From NCBI GenBank assembly GCA_963853835.1, contig OY970835.1, positions 6,563,501-6,627,500 of the forward strand: a stretch of DNA of 64,000 bases, written 5' to 3'. Below the pieces are notes generated by a model. It ran no database searches and was not told the DNA's origin. It saw only the letters and a list, made by a program, of their open reading frames with translations. This DNA is from Calendula officinalis (Eukaryota; Streptophyta; Magnoliopsida; Asterales; Asteraceae). This document shows, in pieces, positions 37,087 to 48,530 of the stretch (positions within the stretch are counted from its first letter, which is position 1; each line of letters starts with the position of its first letter). The position numbers were made by a program, and so were the translations under genes.

Positions 37087-40000
37087 CTAGGGGAGAATGG
37101 ACTTACGTTTCTCCCCTCTTGCTGTGGAGCTTTCACCAGCAGGTTCTCTGACAGTCTCAGCTTGAGGTTCACGCAATTCAGCTGGTATACGATTTGCCAA
37201 ATTAGGAGAGTATCTCTTGATCTTGTCGCATAGAGTCTTGAAGGAGTAGATTGCGATTTTTGCCTCAGTTTCCAGATCTGCAATGTTTGGAGATGGTTTT
37301 GCAGACTTGGCAGCTTTTAACATCTCATTCCATTCATCATAGCTGAAATGAGTGCTGACCTTGTTCAGAGAAATCCTTTCAGGAGCTAAGGGCCCTCCAG
37401 CTCTATAAATGATGTTTCTTGTGGGGAGCTGGATGTTGATTTAGGGTACCTTACGCTGCTGATTCTGGCTTCTTGCCGACGTTTGCAGAGAACTTTGTTG
37501 AACAACCTAATGTTCTCAGCTCTTTCTGCTTCAGCTCTTTGATACAGATCTTCTTGAGTTTTTCTTTGAAGAGTGATAGCTGTTTCAAAATCTGCAGCAG
37601 TTCCAGCTTCTTCAAGAACAACAGCTGCAATCGTGGCATCAGAAAGCTCCCCCTCAGCAGGTTGAGGATTCACCTGTATAGTGGGCTGAGGGTTTTGGAT
37701 TTGCGGGGTTTGGACTTGTGGGACCTCAGCTGATTCAAAGGTATCAACGATGCGAACATCAGCTGAGGGTTCTTCTTCTTGTATTCCAGCAGAGGTGAAT
37801 GTTGGTGATTTTGGAGTTTCACCTGCTGATATATCTTCTTGAACATTGGCTCCAACAGCAGAGGTGATTATGGTTTGTGAATCTTGTTCACCTTGTTGTT
37901 CACCTGCTGAAGTAGCTTGCTCTTTCTCCCACTCAGAGAGTGCCTGAAGAAGCAAGGTACTCTCTGGTACAGCAGAAGGACGGACAGCTGGGGCACCCTC
38001 ATTGAGTTTCTGCAAAATGAGGTCAAGGGTGCCTTGGAGACCAGTGACTTGAGAGGTTAACGAACAAACCTCAGTCTCCAGCTTGTCCATCCGAGCGGAC
38101 ACAGCAGCAGCAGAAGCATCAATAGCCTTGGCGAGATGGCTATGAGTATTGGCCAGCAGAGATTCCTGCTTTTCTTGAGCAAGGCCAATACGATGAACAA
38201 CGGAGATGAGAGGGGTGACCTGAGACTGTAACAAGGTCAGCTGTCGATCAACTTCTGCTTCAGCTGCCCGGGCTTCAGCTAGAAGCCTATCCTTCTCGGT
38301 TCTGTCAGATTCTCGAATAGAGCGGAGCTCTCGCTGGGTGAGCTCTTGAAGCTTGATGAGCTCGCTGGTGTTGCATCGAATCTGATCAGAAAGAAGAGCC
38401 AGCTGAGGAGTAGCAGTGTGGACTTCAGTATGCAGAGAGGCAATACTCGTTGAAAGATTGTCAACGGATTGAGCATACTGTTGAGGAACATCCCTGCGAA
38501 GGGTGTTCAGCTGCTTCCTCAAGATGGCCATCCCAGGACGTATATGGGATTTTACAACTCTAGACACCAAGGCAGCAAGGGCCTTGGTGGGAATGCCTTC
38601 ACCAGCTGTGCTGGTTCCAGCATGGGACATTTGGACAATTTGGGTAGAAGGGTTCGGAATGTCTCCAGCTGAGGTGGTAGCCTCAACTGTGGGAGAAGTC
38701 ATTACTGAGTTAGGATGAATAGCTCCTATGGGTTGCTCAGTAATTGTGGGGGTGAGTTGGGTCCAGCTGAAACTTCTGGGGTTCTGTCAGAAGGGCCGAC
38801 ATCAGCTGTTAAATCAAATTGAAGCCAAGGTTCATCTGCTGATTCGTCAGGAGACGAGTAGTAGGGCTGAATGGGTTCATCAGCAGAATCAAATATTAAG
38901 GAATAAGCTGTTTGATTACCTTGTGCTTCAGTCTCACCAGTCGGCTGTACTGGTATAGAGACATGAGGGGAAAGTCCTCGGGGTGGTGGGTCAGCTGCCT
39001 CACAGCTCAGTTGGCGAATACGTTCGCGATCACTGGCAGCTTGGGTGAGTGCCTCAGTAACAACTGGGTCTACAGTTGTCCCTTCATTGGCGGTGGTGGT
39101 TTCCTCGATCTCCAGCTGGTGTAAGCTGGTGACGTTGTGGGAAACAGAAAGAACAGTTTCAAGATTGACTTGGTTTCCAGTCAATCTGTCATCAACTGCT
39201 GACTCAGAAAGTGATGAAGAAGTTGGTGGTGATGTGTGTGCAGCTGACTCTCGGGTGGCTTGGGATGAGCCAAAAACTTCACCAGCAGTCTGTTGAGAGA
39301 CTGAGGTTGCTTGTGGAGTTTGTCCCCTTTTTACAACAACTGATAATAAATCAGTTGAGGAGCTACGCAGAAGTGTGGAGCCGGCACTAACTCCTAAAGA
39401 ACGAAATTGCCGTTTTGAGAGCTGCTGACCTGTTGAGAGATCAGCAGGAGGAAGTGAAAGAGGAAGAGAAAGAGAAGAGTGATCAGCCAGGAGTGTCCGA
39501 CTAGAAACTCCGTGAAGAGGAGAAGTTTCTAGTGAGACACTATCAGTTTGAAAATGAGAAGAAAACTCAGCAGCGGATGCTGGCAGAGCTTCTGGTCGTA
39601 ATCCACTCAAACTGGAGCTCAAAAGGGGCCCCAGTGGATCCTGGCTGAATCCTGATGATGCTGCAATTGCCACATCAGCATCATCAGTAGCCATACCTTC
39701 TCCACAGGTAGCAGATCCTCTCTCCTGCAGTTGAGGAAAAGAAGGATCACGTGAAGTGGGAGAAGATGGCGGGAGGAGGGGAGAAGAAGTGGTGAGACGA
39801 TGAGCTGATCTTTTGACTCGTCTCCTTACCACCAGAGGAATGAAATCCTCTGCCTCATCTTCCATCTCTGTGGGAGCTGAGATCCCAGTGGAAGTGGGGT
39901 TCTTTTCACCAGCAGCTAGCGGACGACTAGCAGCCGATGAACCCTGCAGATGAGGAAAGGACATACCTTCTTGTAGGGCAAATTTCTTCGTTGTGGTGCC

Positions 40001-40846
40001 CTTTGATTGATCCCTCCTGGATCTAGTATGATCATCAATGATCTTCAGCATGTACGAGGAGAGGGGAACATCCTGACCAGCTTCCTTCTTGGAGTTGAAG
40101 ATGGTGTTGGATAAGGTACGAACCTCGAAAAATTCCCCTAGAAGGTCATCGTAATCGATCTCCAGCTTCTCGGTCATCACATGAGCGATGCACAAGGTGA
40201 CGAAGTGAATATAAGGGATGTGATTTCCCTTTCCTTTGAGCTTGGTTTTGACCTCCTCGTACACCAGTCTCCCATAATCAATCCGCTGACCGGTGATTAG
40301 GGCTTCGGCAAAGATCTGAAGCTTGGAGTTGCACTGGTTTTGAGACCCATGGTTCCCGCCTATACACTGAATGATATGAGTGAAGAAATAGGCCCATGGT
40401 CTCGTCAGCTGAGACTTCTTGAAGATCGGAACCCTGTCCTCAGCGCTTTCCAATCGATATCCAGTGATATCGATCAGACTTTTCTTTGCATCCTCAGCAG
40501 ATTTCATCTCCTGAGGTTCTTCAGTAGGGTTCAAGTAGTTGAACCCAAAAGTAGTTCGGAAATCATCAACAGTAATGGTGATTTGATGATCTCTAACTTG
40601 CGCGACAATGTTGTCTCCAGAGACGGAGGCAGTCATCCAGAAATCACGCAAGAGTTCGTAAAAACTCTTGGTGAAGCGCAAGAATGCACCACTGACAAGA
40701 CAATGGCGCAAAAACTTTCCAACCGGACGGTAGATGTCCTTGAGGTTGTCCGGTGGAGAGGTGTTTGCCACCAAATTCGAGTTTTGAGTAAACTCGATGG
40801 CATCTCTGGATAGGGAAGCTTTTTGGGTTTTTCTGGAGGTAGACAT
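37087..40846 (-). CDS. Extra 3' ORF of copia element 3 (frame-broken)
   Basis: Downstream of pol in sense, 40846-38726 (706 codons), 38702-37386 (438) and 37323-37087 (78) form one ancestral ORF of roughly 1,250 residues. The first join is a 1-nt indel at a G5/C5 run (38748-38752); the second shift lies near 37440. The N-terminal ~280 residues are a folded domain (LRDFWMTASVSG, VAQVRDHQITITVDDFR, THIIQCIGG) that I recall from many Asteraceae retroelement proteins. A Ser/Pro-rich linker follows, then a long coiled coil (about 1-230 of the second piece). No signal peptide or membrane segment is seen, so it is not obviously envelope-like. Function unknown. Confidence 0.75.
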
Positions 40847-41354
40847 GGTTAAGAAAAGAAGAAGATTAGGGTTTTGAGAGAGAAAAAGAGAGAAGTTTTA
40901 AGGTGGTTATTTGGGAGTAGTGGAGAAGAGTGAGGAGAGGTGAGGGGTATTTATAGGGAGAAGATGAACCATTTTGGGTAACTGTTTGAATTTAAACCGG
41001 GTAAAAATAGATAGTTGGAAACCAACTATGGAATTTTTGGTTTTCGTGCGAATAAACAGGTACGATTTGACAGTAAGGGTTAGTGGAGCCGTTTCTGAGA
41101 CAGAGATGTCAAATCCCTCATAAAAGCCAAATATTTCCACTTGAGTGCAAATATTTGTCACAGAGAACGTGTGGATGGGGTTAAAAGATTCCTTTTCTTT
41201 GAAAAACCAAACGTTTTAACTGATAAAACTTGACAAGTATCATTTTGAGATGAGTTACTCAGCTGATCGATAAATTTAAAGCGTTTTAATCAGCTGAGTG
41301 TACTAAGTGACAAGGTGAACATCATCAGCTGCTGATAGTACTTCAGCAGATGAG

Positions 41355-44219
41355 TTAAGCATTTAACATACCCAGCTCGCTGATTAAGAAATTAAAGCGT
41401 TTTTCATCCAATGGCTTGGTGAATAAATCAGCTAGCTGAAGGTCTGTTGAAATGAAATGGAGTTCCACATCACCTTGTTCAATGTGATCTCTAATGAAAT
41501 GATACCTTATGTCAATATGTTTGGTTCTGGAATGAAGAACATGGTTATTGCTGATTGCGATAGCACTAGTGTTGTCACAATAGATAGGAACTTTGGAAAA
41601 GTTCATATCAAAGTCAACCAGCTGATTCTTCATCCAAAGGACTTGAGCACAGCAGCTTCCAGCAGCAACATATTCTGCTTCAGCTGTAGAGGTAGAAACA
41701 ATATTTTGTTTCTTGCTTGTCCAGCTGACTAGCTTTCCACCTAGCAGCTAGCACCCTCCAGTGGTGCTCTTTCTATCCATTTTGCAACCTGCAAAGTCTG
41801 AATCTGAATAGCCAATTCGATCAAACCCGGAGTCTTTGGCATACCAAAGACCTAGGCTTGGAGTACCTTTAAGGTATCTCAAAATTCGCTTAGCAACTAT
41901 TAAATGAGATTCTCTAGGATCAGCTTGATACCTAGCACACATGCAAGTAGCAAACATAATATCTGGTCTGCTAGCAGTGAGATAGAGCAACAATCCAATG
42001 ATTCCTCTATAGAAAGTGACATCAACTGATTTCCCAGTTGAGTCAGCATCTAGATTATTTGGAGGAGCCATTGGAGTTTTCATGGATGATGATGAATTCA
42101 TATCAAATTTCTTTAACAGATCTTTGATATATTTTTCTTGATTTATAAAAATCCCATTTTTAGATTGTTTAATTTGTAATCCAAGAAAGTAAGTTAATTC
42201 ACCCATCATGCTCATCTCATACTTTGTAGACATGAGTTTTGAAAAACGTCTACAAAGTTTTTCATCAGTAGAACCAAAAATTATGTCATCCACATAAATT
42301 TGAACAAGAATGATATCACCTTTGATTTTGCGTATGAATAAGGTTTTGTCAATCTTTCCCCTTGTGAAGTCATTTGCTAGAAGGAAGGTGGAGAGTGTGT
42401 CATACCATGCACGAGGAGCTTGTTTCAACCCATAAAGTGCTTTATCCAATTTAAACACATAGTCTAAATACTTGGGATTTTCAAAGCCTGGTGGTTGCTT
42501 AACATAAACTTCCTCTTGCAGCTTCCCATTTAAGAAGGCACTCTTTACATCCATCTGAAAAACTGTGAAGTTTTTGTAAGCAGCATAGGCTAGAAATATT
42601 CTAATAGCCTCAAGCCTTGCTACTGGGGCAAATGTTTCATCGAAATCAATTCCTTCTTCCTGTCTGTACCCTTGTGCAACAAGTCTAGCCTTATTGCGAA
42701 TAACCACTCCTTCCTCATCCATTTTGTTCCTAAATACCCACTTAGTACCAATTATTGTCTTACCAGCTGGTGGGGGCACCAGCTGCCATACTTTGTTGAC
42801 TTCAAATTGGTTAAGTTCTTCCTGCATTGCTTGAATCCAGCTGGAGCTTTCTAAAGCAGCTTTAATATTTTTCGGTTCTTCAGCTGCTAGGAAGCACGAC
42901 CATAGGCAGAGATTACATGATGCCTTACTTCTTGTAACTACACCTTGTTGTGGATCTCCAATGATTAATTCAATTGGATGTTCTGAGGTCCACTTAGATT
43001 GGGGAGCAGCTGTAGAAGAGGAGGATTCAGCAGAGTTTGATCCTTGTTGAGCAACAGAATGCTCAGCAGGATTATGTACTTCATTTTGAACTAATCTTCT
43101 TGAAGTAGGAAGAGGTGGCTTAGAATTTGGTCTTGCCTTAGATGATGCTTTTGTAGTAGGTACTTCTTGTTGCACAGCTGCAATGTCTACAAGATATGTG
43201 GGAGCATCATGGAATGTATCATCTGAATCATTTATTTGAACATCGAAGAGATTCAAGGCATCAACGAATGTTTCAGCAGAATCGTCAGTTGATGGCTCAG
43301 TCGATCTTTGAAATGCATCAGATGATTGATTAGAGGTGGGATTTAAGGCCTTTGAGTGTTCTTCAAAAGTGACATTGATAGATTCTTCTAGATTTTGTCT
43401 TCTTTTGTTGAAAACTTTGTATGCCTTGGATGTAGTGGAGTATCCCAAGAAAATGGCTTCATCAGCTTTAACATCAAACTTGCTCAGCTGATCTCGTGTA
43501 TTTAACACAAAACACACACAACCAAATATATGGAAGAAGCCAATGTATGGTTTCCTTTGACGTAGAATCTCATAAGAAGTTCTTTTGTGTCTCTTCACAT
43601 AGAGAGATCTATTTTGAGTGAAACAAGCTGTGTTGACAGCTTCTGCCCAGAATTGCTTTGGCATGTTTGACTCAGCAAGCATTGTTCTTGCAGCTTCTAT
43701 TAGGGTCCTAGTTCTTCTTTCAACCACACCATTTTGTTGAGGTGTTCTAGCAGCTGAAACGTTTTGAGAGATCCCAACTTCTGAGCAGAAGTCATCTAAT
43801 GTACTGTTTTTGAATTCAGTACCATTGTCTGATCTCAGCATATTAACTCTTGACCCATTTAGAAGTTCCATCTTTTTGATGAACTTGATAATTTCATTAG
43901 CTGCATCACTTTTGTGGCGAAGAAATATAACCCAAGTGTATCGTGAGTATTCATCGACGATAACTAGTGTATACTTCTTTCCACCTAGACTTTCAGTACT
44001 CATAGGACCAAATAGATCCATATGGAGCATATGTAGACAGCTGTTGATGGAGAAACATTGCTTTGATTTGAAGGAGCTTTTATGCTGTTTGCCTTGTTCA
44101 CAGGCTGAACAAAGTTTATCCTTTTCATACTTGATTTGTGGTAAGCCATTCACCAGCTGACCTCTAGCCAGCTTTGAAATATTCTTGAAGTTAAGGTGAG
44201 ATAGGCGTTTGTGCCACAA
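41355..44219 (-). pseudogene. Copia pol: integrase, reverse transcriptase, RNase H
   Basis: One frame from 44219 contains the integrase zinc region (WHKRLSHLNF…CSACEQGK), the integrase DDE residues (LLHMDLFGPM, LRSDNGTEF, PQQNGVVERRTR), RT (NKARLVAQGYRQEEGIDFDETFAPVARLEAIR split here as motifs; active site YVDDIIFG) and RNase H (YSDSDFAGC, then CDNTSAIAI, KHIDIRYHF) ending GMLNA. A single in-frame TAG at 41748-41750 replaces a Gln codon within RNase H. Upstream, a 1-nt shift separates it from the protease frame. All catalytic motifs are otherwise present, so inactivation is recent. Confidence 0.95.
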
Positions 44220-44232
44220 CCAATTTAGCTCT

Positions 44233-44643
44233 TCAGTGGAATGGGAGAATAGACAAACTTTGATTTTGAGGATTCATGTCAAGAGTATAAACATTGTTGT
44301 TCCTTGGTGCAACTAATACAACTTTTCCACTTTTATCCGTTACCGTTCCTCTATATTCATAAAAGTTCACTGAGAACTTTGCATCACATAGTTGGCTTAT
44401 GCTGATTAGATTATGTTTCAGCCCATTTACATAACCAACTCTTATGATCTTTATAGATCCATTTGAAATGGAACCATATCCTTCAGTTGAGCCTCTACCA
44501 TTATCACCAAAAATTACAGGAGGACCAGCACGAACTTCGAATTCTTCAAGCAGGGATTTATTTCCAGTCATGTGTCTTGAGCAACCACTGTCTAGATACC
44601 AGACATGTTTGCTTTGATCACCCTGCACAAGAATTAAAAGAAG
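44233..44643 (-). pseudogene. Copia protease segment, element 3
   Basis: It reads HVWYLDSGCSRHMTGNKSLL, with the DSG active site of a copia aspartic protease, followed by the pre-integrase region and ending SILPFH before a stop. It is in frame with the gag extension but separated from it by TAA at 44644-44646. The sequence just before it (CTAACTTCTTTTAATTC, then TTGTGCAG) resembles a plant intron 3' end. A 1-nt shift at about 44230 breaks the join to integrase. Confidence 0.85.
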
Positions 44644-45735
44644 TTAGTTCTTTTTGGGAACCCACATTTCTGTGGGTCCTTGAGACTTCCTGCTGGAGCT
44701 CACAGGGGTTGGTTTTTCAATAGGCTCACAAGCTGAAGATGGGGATGGTCTTAAGCTTGGACTGTCACACTCACTGGCCAGGTGCCCACGATCTCCACAT
44801 CTATAACATTTTCTGTTCTTTTGCTGTGGAGTGGAGGGCGAGGCAGCATGGTTAGGTACTGGACCTAAAATCCCTTTCATCTTCTGATTTTCAGAGAGAG
44901 TCAGATTTTGAACGAGTGAAGTCAGATTACTGATTTTTCTTTTCAGTTGTTTGACAGAACCAGCTGAGGAAGGACTAGGAGTGTTTTTGGAGACACTCTT
45001 ACCTTTGTTCTCTGCAGCCCGAGTACGAACTCCAGCTGTCTCACCCTTGAAGGGTGTAAGAACAGTTCTCTTTCCTGCTGTCTTGTTAGTCTTCTTTTGA
45101 GGTCTAGCAGCAGAGACAACAGGCGCTGAACCCAAGATAGATTTTCTTGGTTCAACTATTACTACAGTGGGTGTCCTAACAACCATGGCTGAGGAATCAG
45201 CTGAGGATTCCTCACCCGTGGTTTCAGAAGGTTCTTCTGTGGACATCTCAGTAGCATAGGTTTTGGTAGACCTAACAAAGGAACCAAAAACCAACTCTTC
45301 AGCTGGCACATATGCATCAGCTGATGAGGAGTGCAGATCATCTGTACTGCTGTCAGGTACAGCGGCTGCAGCATAGAAGTCTCCTCCCAGTACAGCTTGT
45401 ACTTGACTAGGAATTTGTGAGTTAACACATTCACTCACACGTTTGGATGAACGGGACCATGATTCACAAATCTTTTTAATTGCTTCAAGTTCTTTAACCT
45501 TTTCACTTAGATCGTGTTGAAGAACTGAATTTATAAATTTAGTTTCTGAAAGTTCTTCCTTTAAAGATTTATGATCAATTAGTCTTTCTTTTAAAAAATC
45601 ATTTTCACGAAGAATAGTATTGTGTTGATCCAAACATTCACCTTTCAGCTGATCAATGAAGTTCAAGTCACAAATAATAGAATCAACAATATCTTTGGCT
45701 TCTGTAGCCTCAGCAGAAATTAGAGAGGTTACCTT
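44644..45735 (-). CDS. Gag extension with second CCHC knuckle, element 3
   Basis: An open frame (first ATG 45666, open upstream to about 45745) encodes an N-terminal coiled coil (LRENDFLKERLIDHKSLKEEL), an acidic-Ser-rich middle, a basic stretch, a second coiled coil (KQLKRKISNLTSLVQNL) and a zinc knuckle CYRCGDRGHLASEC near residue 290, ending EMWVPKKN. The preceding gag frame ends 1 nt out of phase at about 45760, so these were probably one protein. The WVPK ending just before a stop and the protease is also seen in element 2. Role inferred: RNA binding and particle assembly. Confidence 0.8.
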   Translation of the reverse strand, partial: KVTSLISAEATEAKDIVDSIICDLNFIDQLKGECLDQHNTILRENDFLKERLIDHKSLKEELSETKFINSVLQHDLSEKVKELEAIKKICESWSRSSKRVSECVNSQIPSQVQAVLGGDFYAAAAVPDSSTDDLHSSSADAYVPAEELVFGSFVRSTKTYATEMSTEEPSETTGEESSADSSAMVVRTPTVVIVEPRKSILGSAPVVSAARPQKKTNKTAGKRTVLTPFKGETAGVRTRAAENKGKSVSKNTPSPSSAGSVKQLKRKISNLTSLVQNLTLSENQKMKGILGPVPNHAASPSTPQQKNRKCYRCGDRGHLASECDSPSLRPSPSSACEPIEKPTPVSSSRKSQGPTEMWVPKKN

Positions 45736-45736
45736 T

Positions 45737-47008
45737 TTATGAACAATGTTGACCCATCAAACACATTGTGGCCATTGGTTCATCATCATCGGATGAGCTG
45801 TCACCAGAGTCAGCCCAGTCGTGAGTTTCAGCTACTAGACCCTTGTCAGCAGCTTTGCTTTCAAGTGCCTTCTTTTCTTCTAGGATCTTTTTGGTGAAGG
45901 CTTGTAGCTTTTTGTATTTTTCTTCAATGGATTCACCAGTTGAAGATGATGAACTTGCTTTCTTCTGCTTGCAGTCGTTAGCATAGTGTCCCTTCTTGTT
46001 ACAGTTGTAGCATGTTATCTCAGAGATATCAGGTGTACTTCCAGAGGGTCTGGAAGGTGCAGCTGACGAGATAGGTCTGCTACTGGAGCCTTTAGCTGAC
46101 TTGCTCTTGAAAATTTTTCTATTTTTGACAAGTAAGGCAAGCTCAGATATGAGGGCTTCGTTGTCTTCATCTTCATTGATCTCCTCGATGCTTACTTCAG
46201 GCATGTTGAACAAATCAACAACTGAGGTATTGTCAGCTTCATCATCTGATGGAGGATATTCAATTCTGCTGGGCTTGTTTATGGAAACAAGTGCAGTTGA
46301 AGATCCTGAGGAACTCATTTTAGAGTCCTTTGGAGGTTGAAATTTATTGAGTACAGTTCTCTCATGGCTTAGAAACATACCATAGAGAGATGAAAGAGTA
46401 TAGTCTTTCAAGGTGGGAGATGTACTCATGCAAGTTATAATGGTAGCCCATTTAGCGGGTAAGACAGCCATAAACTTACACATTTTGGACATATCGTCCT
46501 TATCAACTCCATGAGACTTCAGCTCGTTTAATAAGATATTATAATGATTAAAAGTTTGAGCTATAGTCTCACTAGGCTTGGCTCTAAACAGCTCGTAGTC
46601 ATGGATGAGCATGTTCTTGTTATGTTCACGCACAACAGATGTGCCTTCATAAACTTCAGCCAGCCTGTCCCACATCTCTTTTACTGAGTCACAAAATTGT
46701 ATATTGTGATACATTTCATCACCAACTGCTTGAAAAAGCATATCCCTTCCTTTATTCTCAAGACGAACAAGACGTTTTTCAGCGTCCGTCCATTGAGCTT
46801 CAGATTTAACAACGTAGTGTTCTGGTATTTCAGGAGTACCAGGGATGAGGGTTTGAGGGATGTATTTTCCTATCGTGAGATTATCTTCTAGTTTAGGATG
46901 ATAGGTAACCATGTGGGATAACATGCGAGTTTTCCACATGGGATAGTTGGTTTGGGTGAGTTTGGGAGGTTTGCCAGATGATGGTAGATCAGATGTAGGT
47001 TCAGCCAT
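45737..47008 (-). CDS. Copia Gag (UBN2-type) with CCHC knuckle, element 3
   Basis: 423 residues starting just inside the primer site. The N-terminal half is a typical copia Gag domain (PKLTQTNYPMWKTRML…, KEMWDRLAEVYEGTSVV, FNHYNILLNELKSHGVDKDD). Acidic and Ser-rich sequence leads to a CCHC zinc knuckle CYNCNKKGHYANDC at about residue 335 and a short coiled coil. The end (CLMGQHCS) results from a 1-nt frame change relative to the following frame. Gag forms the virus-like particle and packages the RNA. Confidence 0.9.
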   Translation of the reverse strand: MAEPTSDLPSSGKPPKLTQTNYPMWKTRMLSHMVTYHPKLEDNLTIGKYIPQTLIPGTPEIPEHYVVKSEAQWTDAEKRLVRLENKGRDMLFQAVGDEMYHNIQFCDSVKEMWDRLAEVYEGTSVVREHNKNMLIHDYELFRAKPSETIAQTFNHYNILLNELKSHGVDKDDMSKMCKFMAVLPAKWATIITCMSTSPTLKDYTLSSLYGMFLSHERTVLNKFQPPKDSKMSSSGSSTALVSINKPSRIEYPPSDDEADNTSVVDLFNMPEVSIEEINEDEDNEALISELALLVKNRKIFKSKSAKGSSSRPISSAAPSRPSGSTPDISEITCYNCNKKGHYANDCKQKKASSSSSTGESIEEKYKKLQAFTKKILEEKKALESKAADKGLVAETHDWADSGDSSSDDDEPMATMCLMGQHCS

Positions 47009-47062
47009 AACAGATGCTCAAAGTTGATGGAAAACAACTTTGACACTTGCTCTGATACCAGT

Positions 47063-48020
47063 TGTTGGTCCCCAACAACACAAACGTGTTGCGTTATGGC
47101 TAAGTGTAGACTTACAAATAAAGAACACACAAGATTTCAATGATTAAGAGTTTATTAAAACAACTTAATACAGTACAAAGTTTGCGGAAATAGATAGTAC
47201 ACACTAACTAAAACTTTATACTTGAAATGACACTTTAACTAGCTCAAACTAGAAAAGATTATGCAAGGAGAGTAATATCAGCTGATACTAACAGCTGATA
47301 TTGAATGCCGAGTAATAAATATGAGGGAGTTAATACTAGACAATAACAAACTCACAGAGAATGTTCTTGTGCTATGAATGCTAAAAGGTGTATCTAAATG
47401 CAAGCATTTACGTCTCTATTTATAGCCCAAGATCCATGTTATTTTGTCCACAAGTTAATCGACATGTAAACATATTATTCGTCGATGTAGACTTGTCCAA
47501 GGAGACATTAAATGCTCTTGCATACGTTATAGTCCCAATTGTACTTTGTGTCAACTTCTCTTGTAACCTTTTCTGACGCACAGTGAAAAGATGTACTATG
47601 ATAGTACAAAAGATGTTGACTTTCTCTATACATGCTTGGAGGGACAAACGATGAAGTTCTGACAACTTATCTTCTATTACCGAAATAGAAGATCCTCATC
47701 GTTTTCTTCTTCTTTGAGCGGGAAAGGAAAATATTCAAAGTGTCAAGAATATTTTCCACCAAGTCTTTATCTGCAGCGGTACCATCAGCTGATTCCACAA
47801 TCCGCTGAGTGGTCTTCTTCTTGTCTTTGTCCTTTGGCCATAGACTTCGAATGATCACTCTTGAATTGCTGCTGATTTGACTTGACTTCTAGAGCTAAGT
47901 ACTAACTCAACTGAAGGTTTATTGTATATACTTGTTTCAGCTGAGATACGTACTTCAGCTGATTTTATTCTTCTTGGCTATCGATCATCAAATCTTATTT
48001 ACTTAGTCTTGGGACTAACA
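47063..48020 (-). repeat. 5' LTR of copia element 3
   Basis: 958-bp partner of 35591-36548, with about 14 differences spread along it. The TATA-like GGGCTATAAATAGA (inverse, about 47412-47427) is conserved. Confidence 0.95.
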
Positions 48021-48530
48021 GAATTGTATTGTTTGGGTAGCTAACTAGTGTGTGACAGTGAGAAGAAAAAGAATGAAAAGAGGTTGAAGATGAGAACTTG
48101 AGAAGCCATTGAAGCTTCCGGTGGAGAGAGGCGATAGTTACTGTACCAGCATCTCTAAATCTCTCTCTTACACACCGTTGAGCTCAACCCATGGTGTTAA
48201 TGGGTACTATGTGAATGTAAATTCGATCAAAGTCAACGGCCGGAGATTTCTAGAGGACAAATCATAATTAGAGTTTTGTCAAAATAGGTCCCTCCAAATA
48301 AAAAGGATGTAAGTTAACAGATCCAAATTTACGGATATTAACATCAAGGACTATATCCACAAACAAGGTTTTTCAAAAGGACCATTTATCCAAATTTTTG
48401 AAGGTTTGGATCATTTTCCCAAAAATATCTAAACCACAGGGACCATTTTTGCAGTTTTGTCTAAATTAAAGCAAATCAAAGTATTTATTTGGTCTATGGT
48501 CCAGCTCAACCGGTTCGTAGTAGTTCAATT

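Larger units (their letters stand above)
35591..48020 (-). mobile_element. Copia element 3, near full-length 12.4-kb retrotransposon
   Basis: The two 958-bp LTRs (35591-36548 and 47063-48020) differ at about 14 sites. Target duplication GAATT (35586-35590, 48021-48025) is perfect. The primer site GCTCTGATACCA is at 47049-47060 and the purine tract ATGGGGAGAT is the inverse of 36549-36558. In sense order it carries gag, a gag extension, protease, integrase, RT, RNase H and a long extra 3' ORF. Single-base frame breaks and one nonsense codon disable it. The words TCAGCTGA and CAGCTG are strikingly frequent across LTR, coding and non-coding parts. Confidence 0.95.
35019..48462. mobile_element. 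Long-TIR element with captured gene fragment, split by copia element 3
   Basis: About 310-bp inverted repeats (35019-35330 and about 48150-48462) begin AGACAAAACTGCAAAAATGG and continue GTCCCTGTGGTTTAGAT; they are roughly 85-90% alike by eye. Removing copia element 3 with its target copy leaves about 1.0 kb. The inner ends of both repeats carry the same protein-like stretch (SLSYTPLSSTHGV…GYYVNVNSI), so the captured fragment is part of the inverted repeat. The superfamily is not certain because no target duplication was found. Confidence 0.7.

Noticed and set aside
37386..40846. Envelope gene of a plant retrovirus
   Set aside because: No signal peptide, transmembrane segment or glycoprotein features; described instead as an extra ORF of unknown function.
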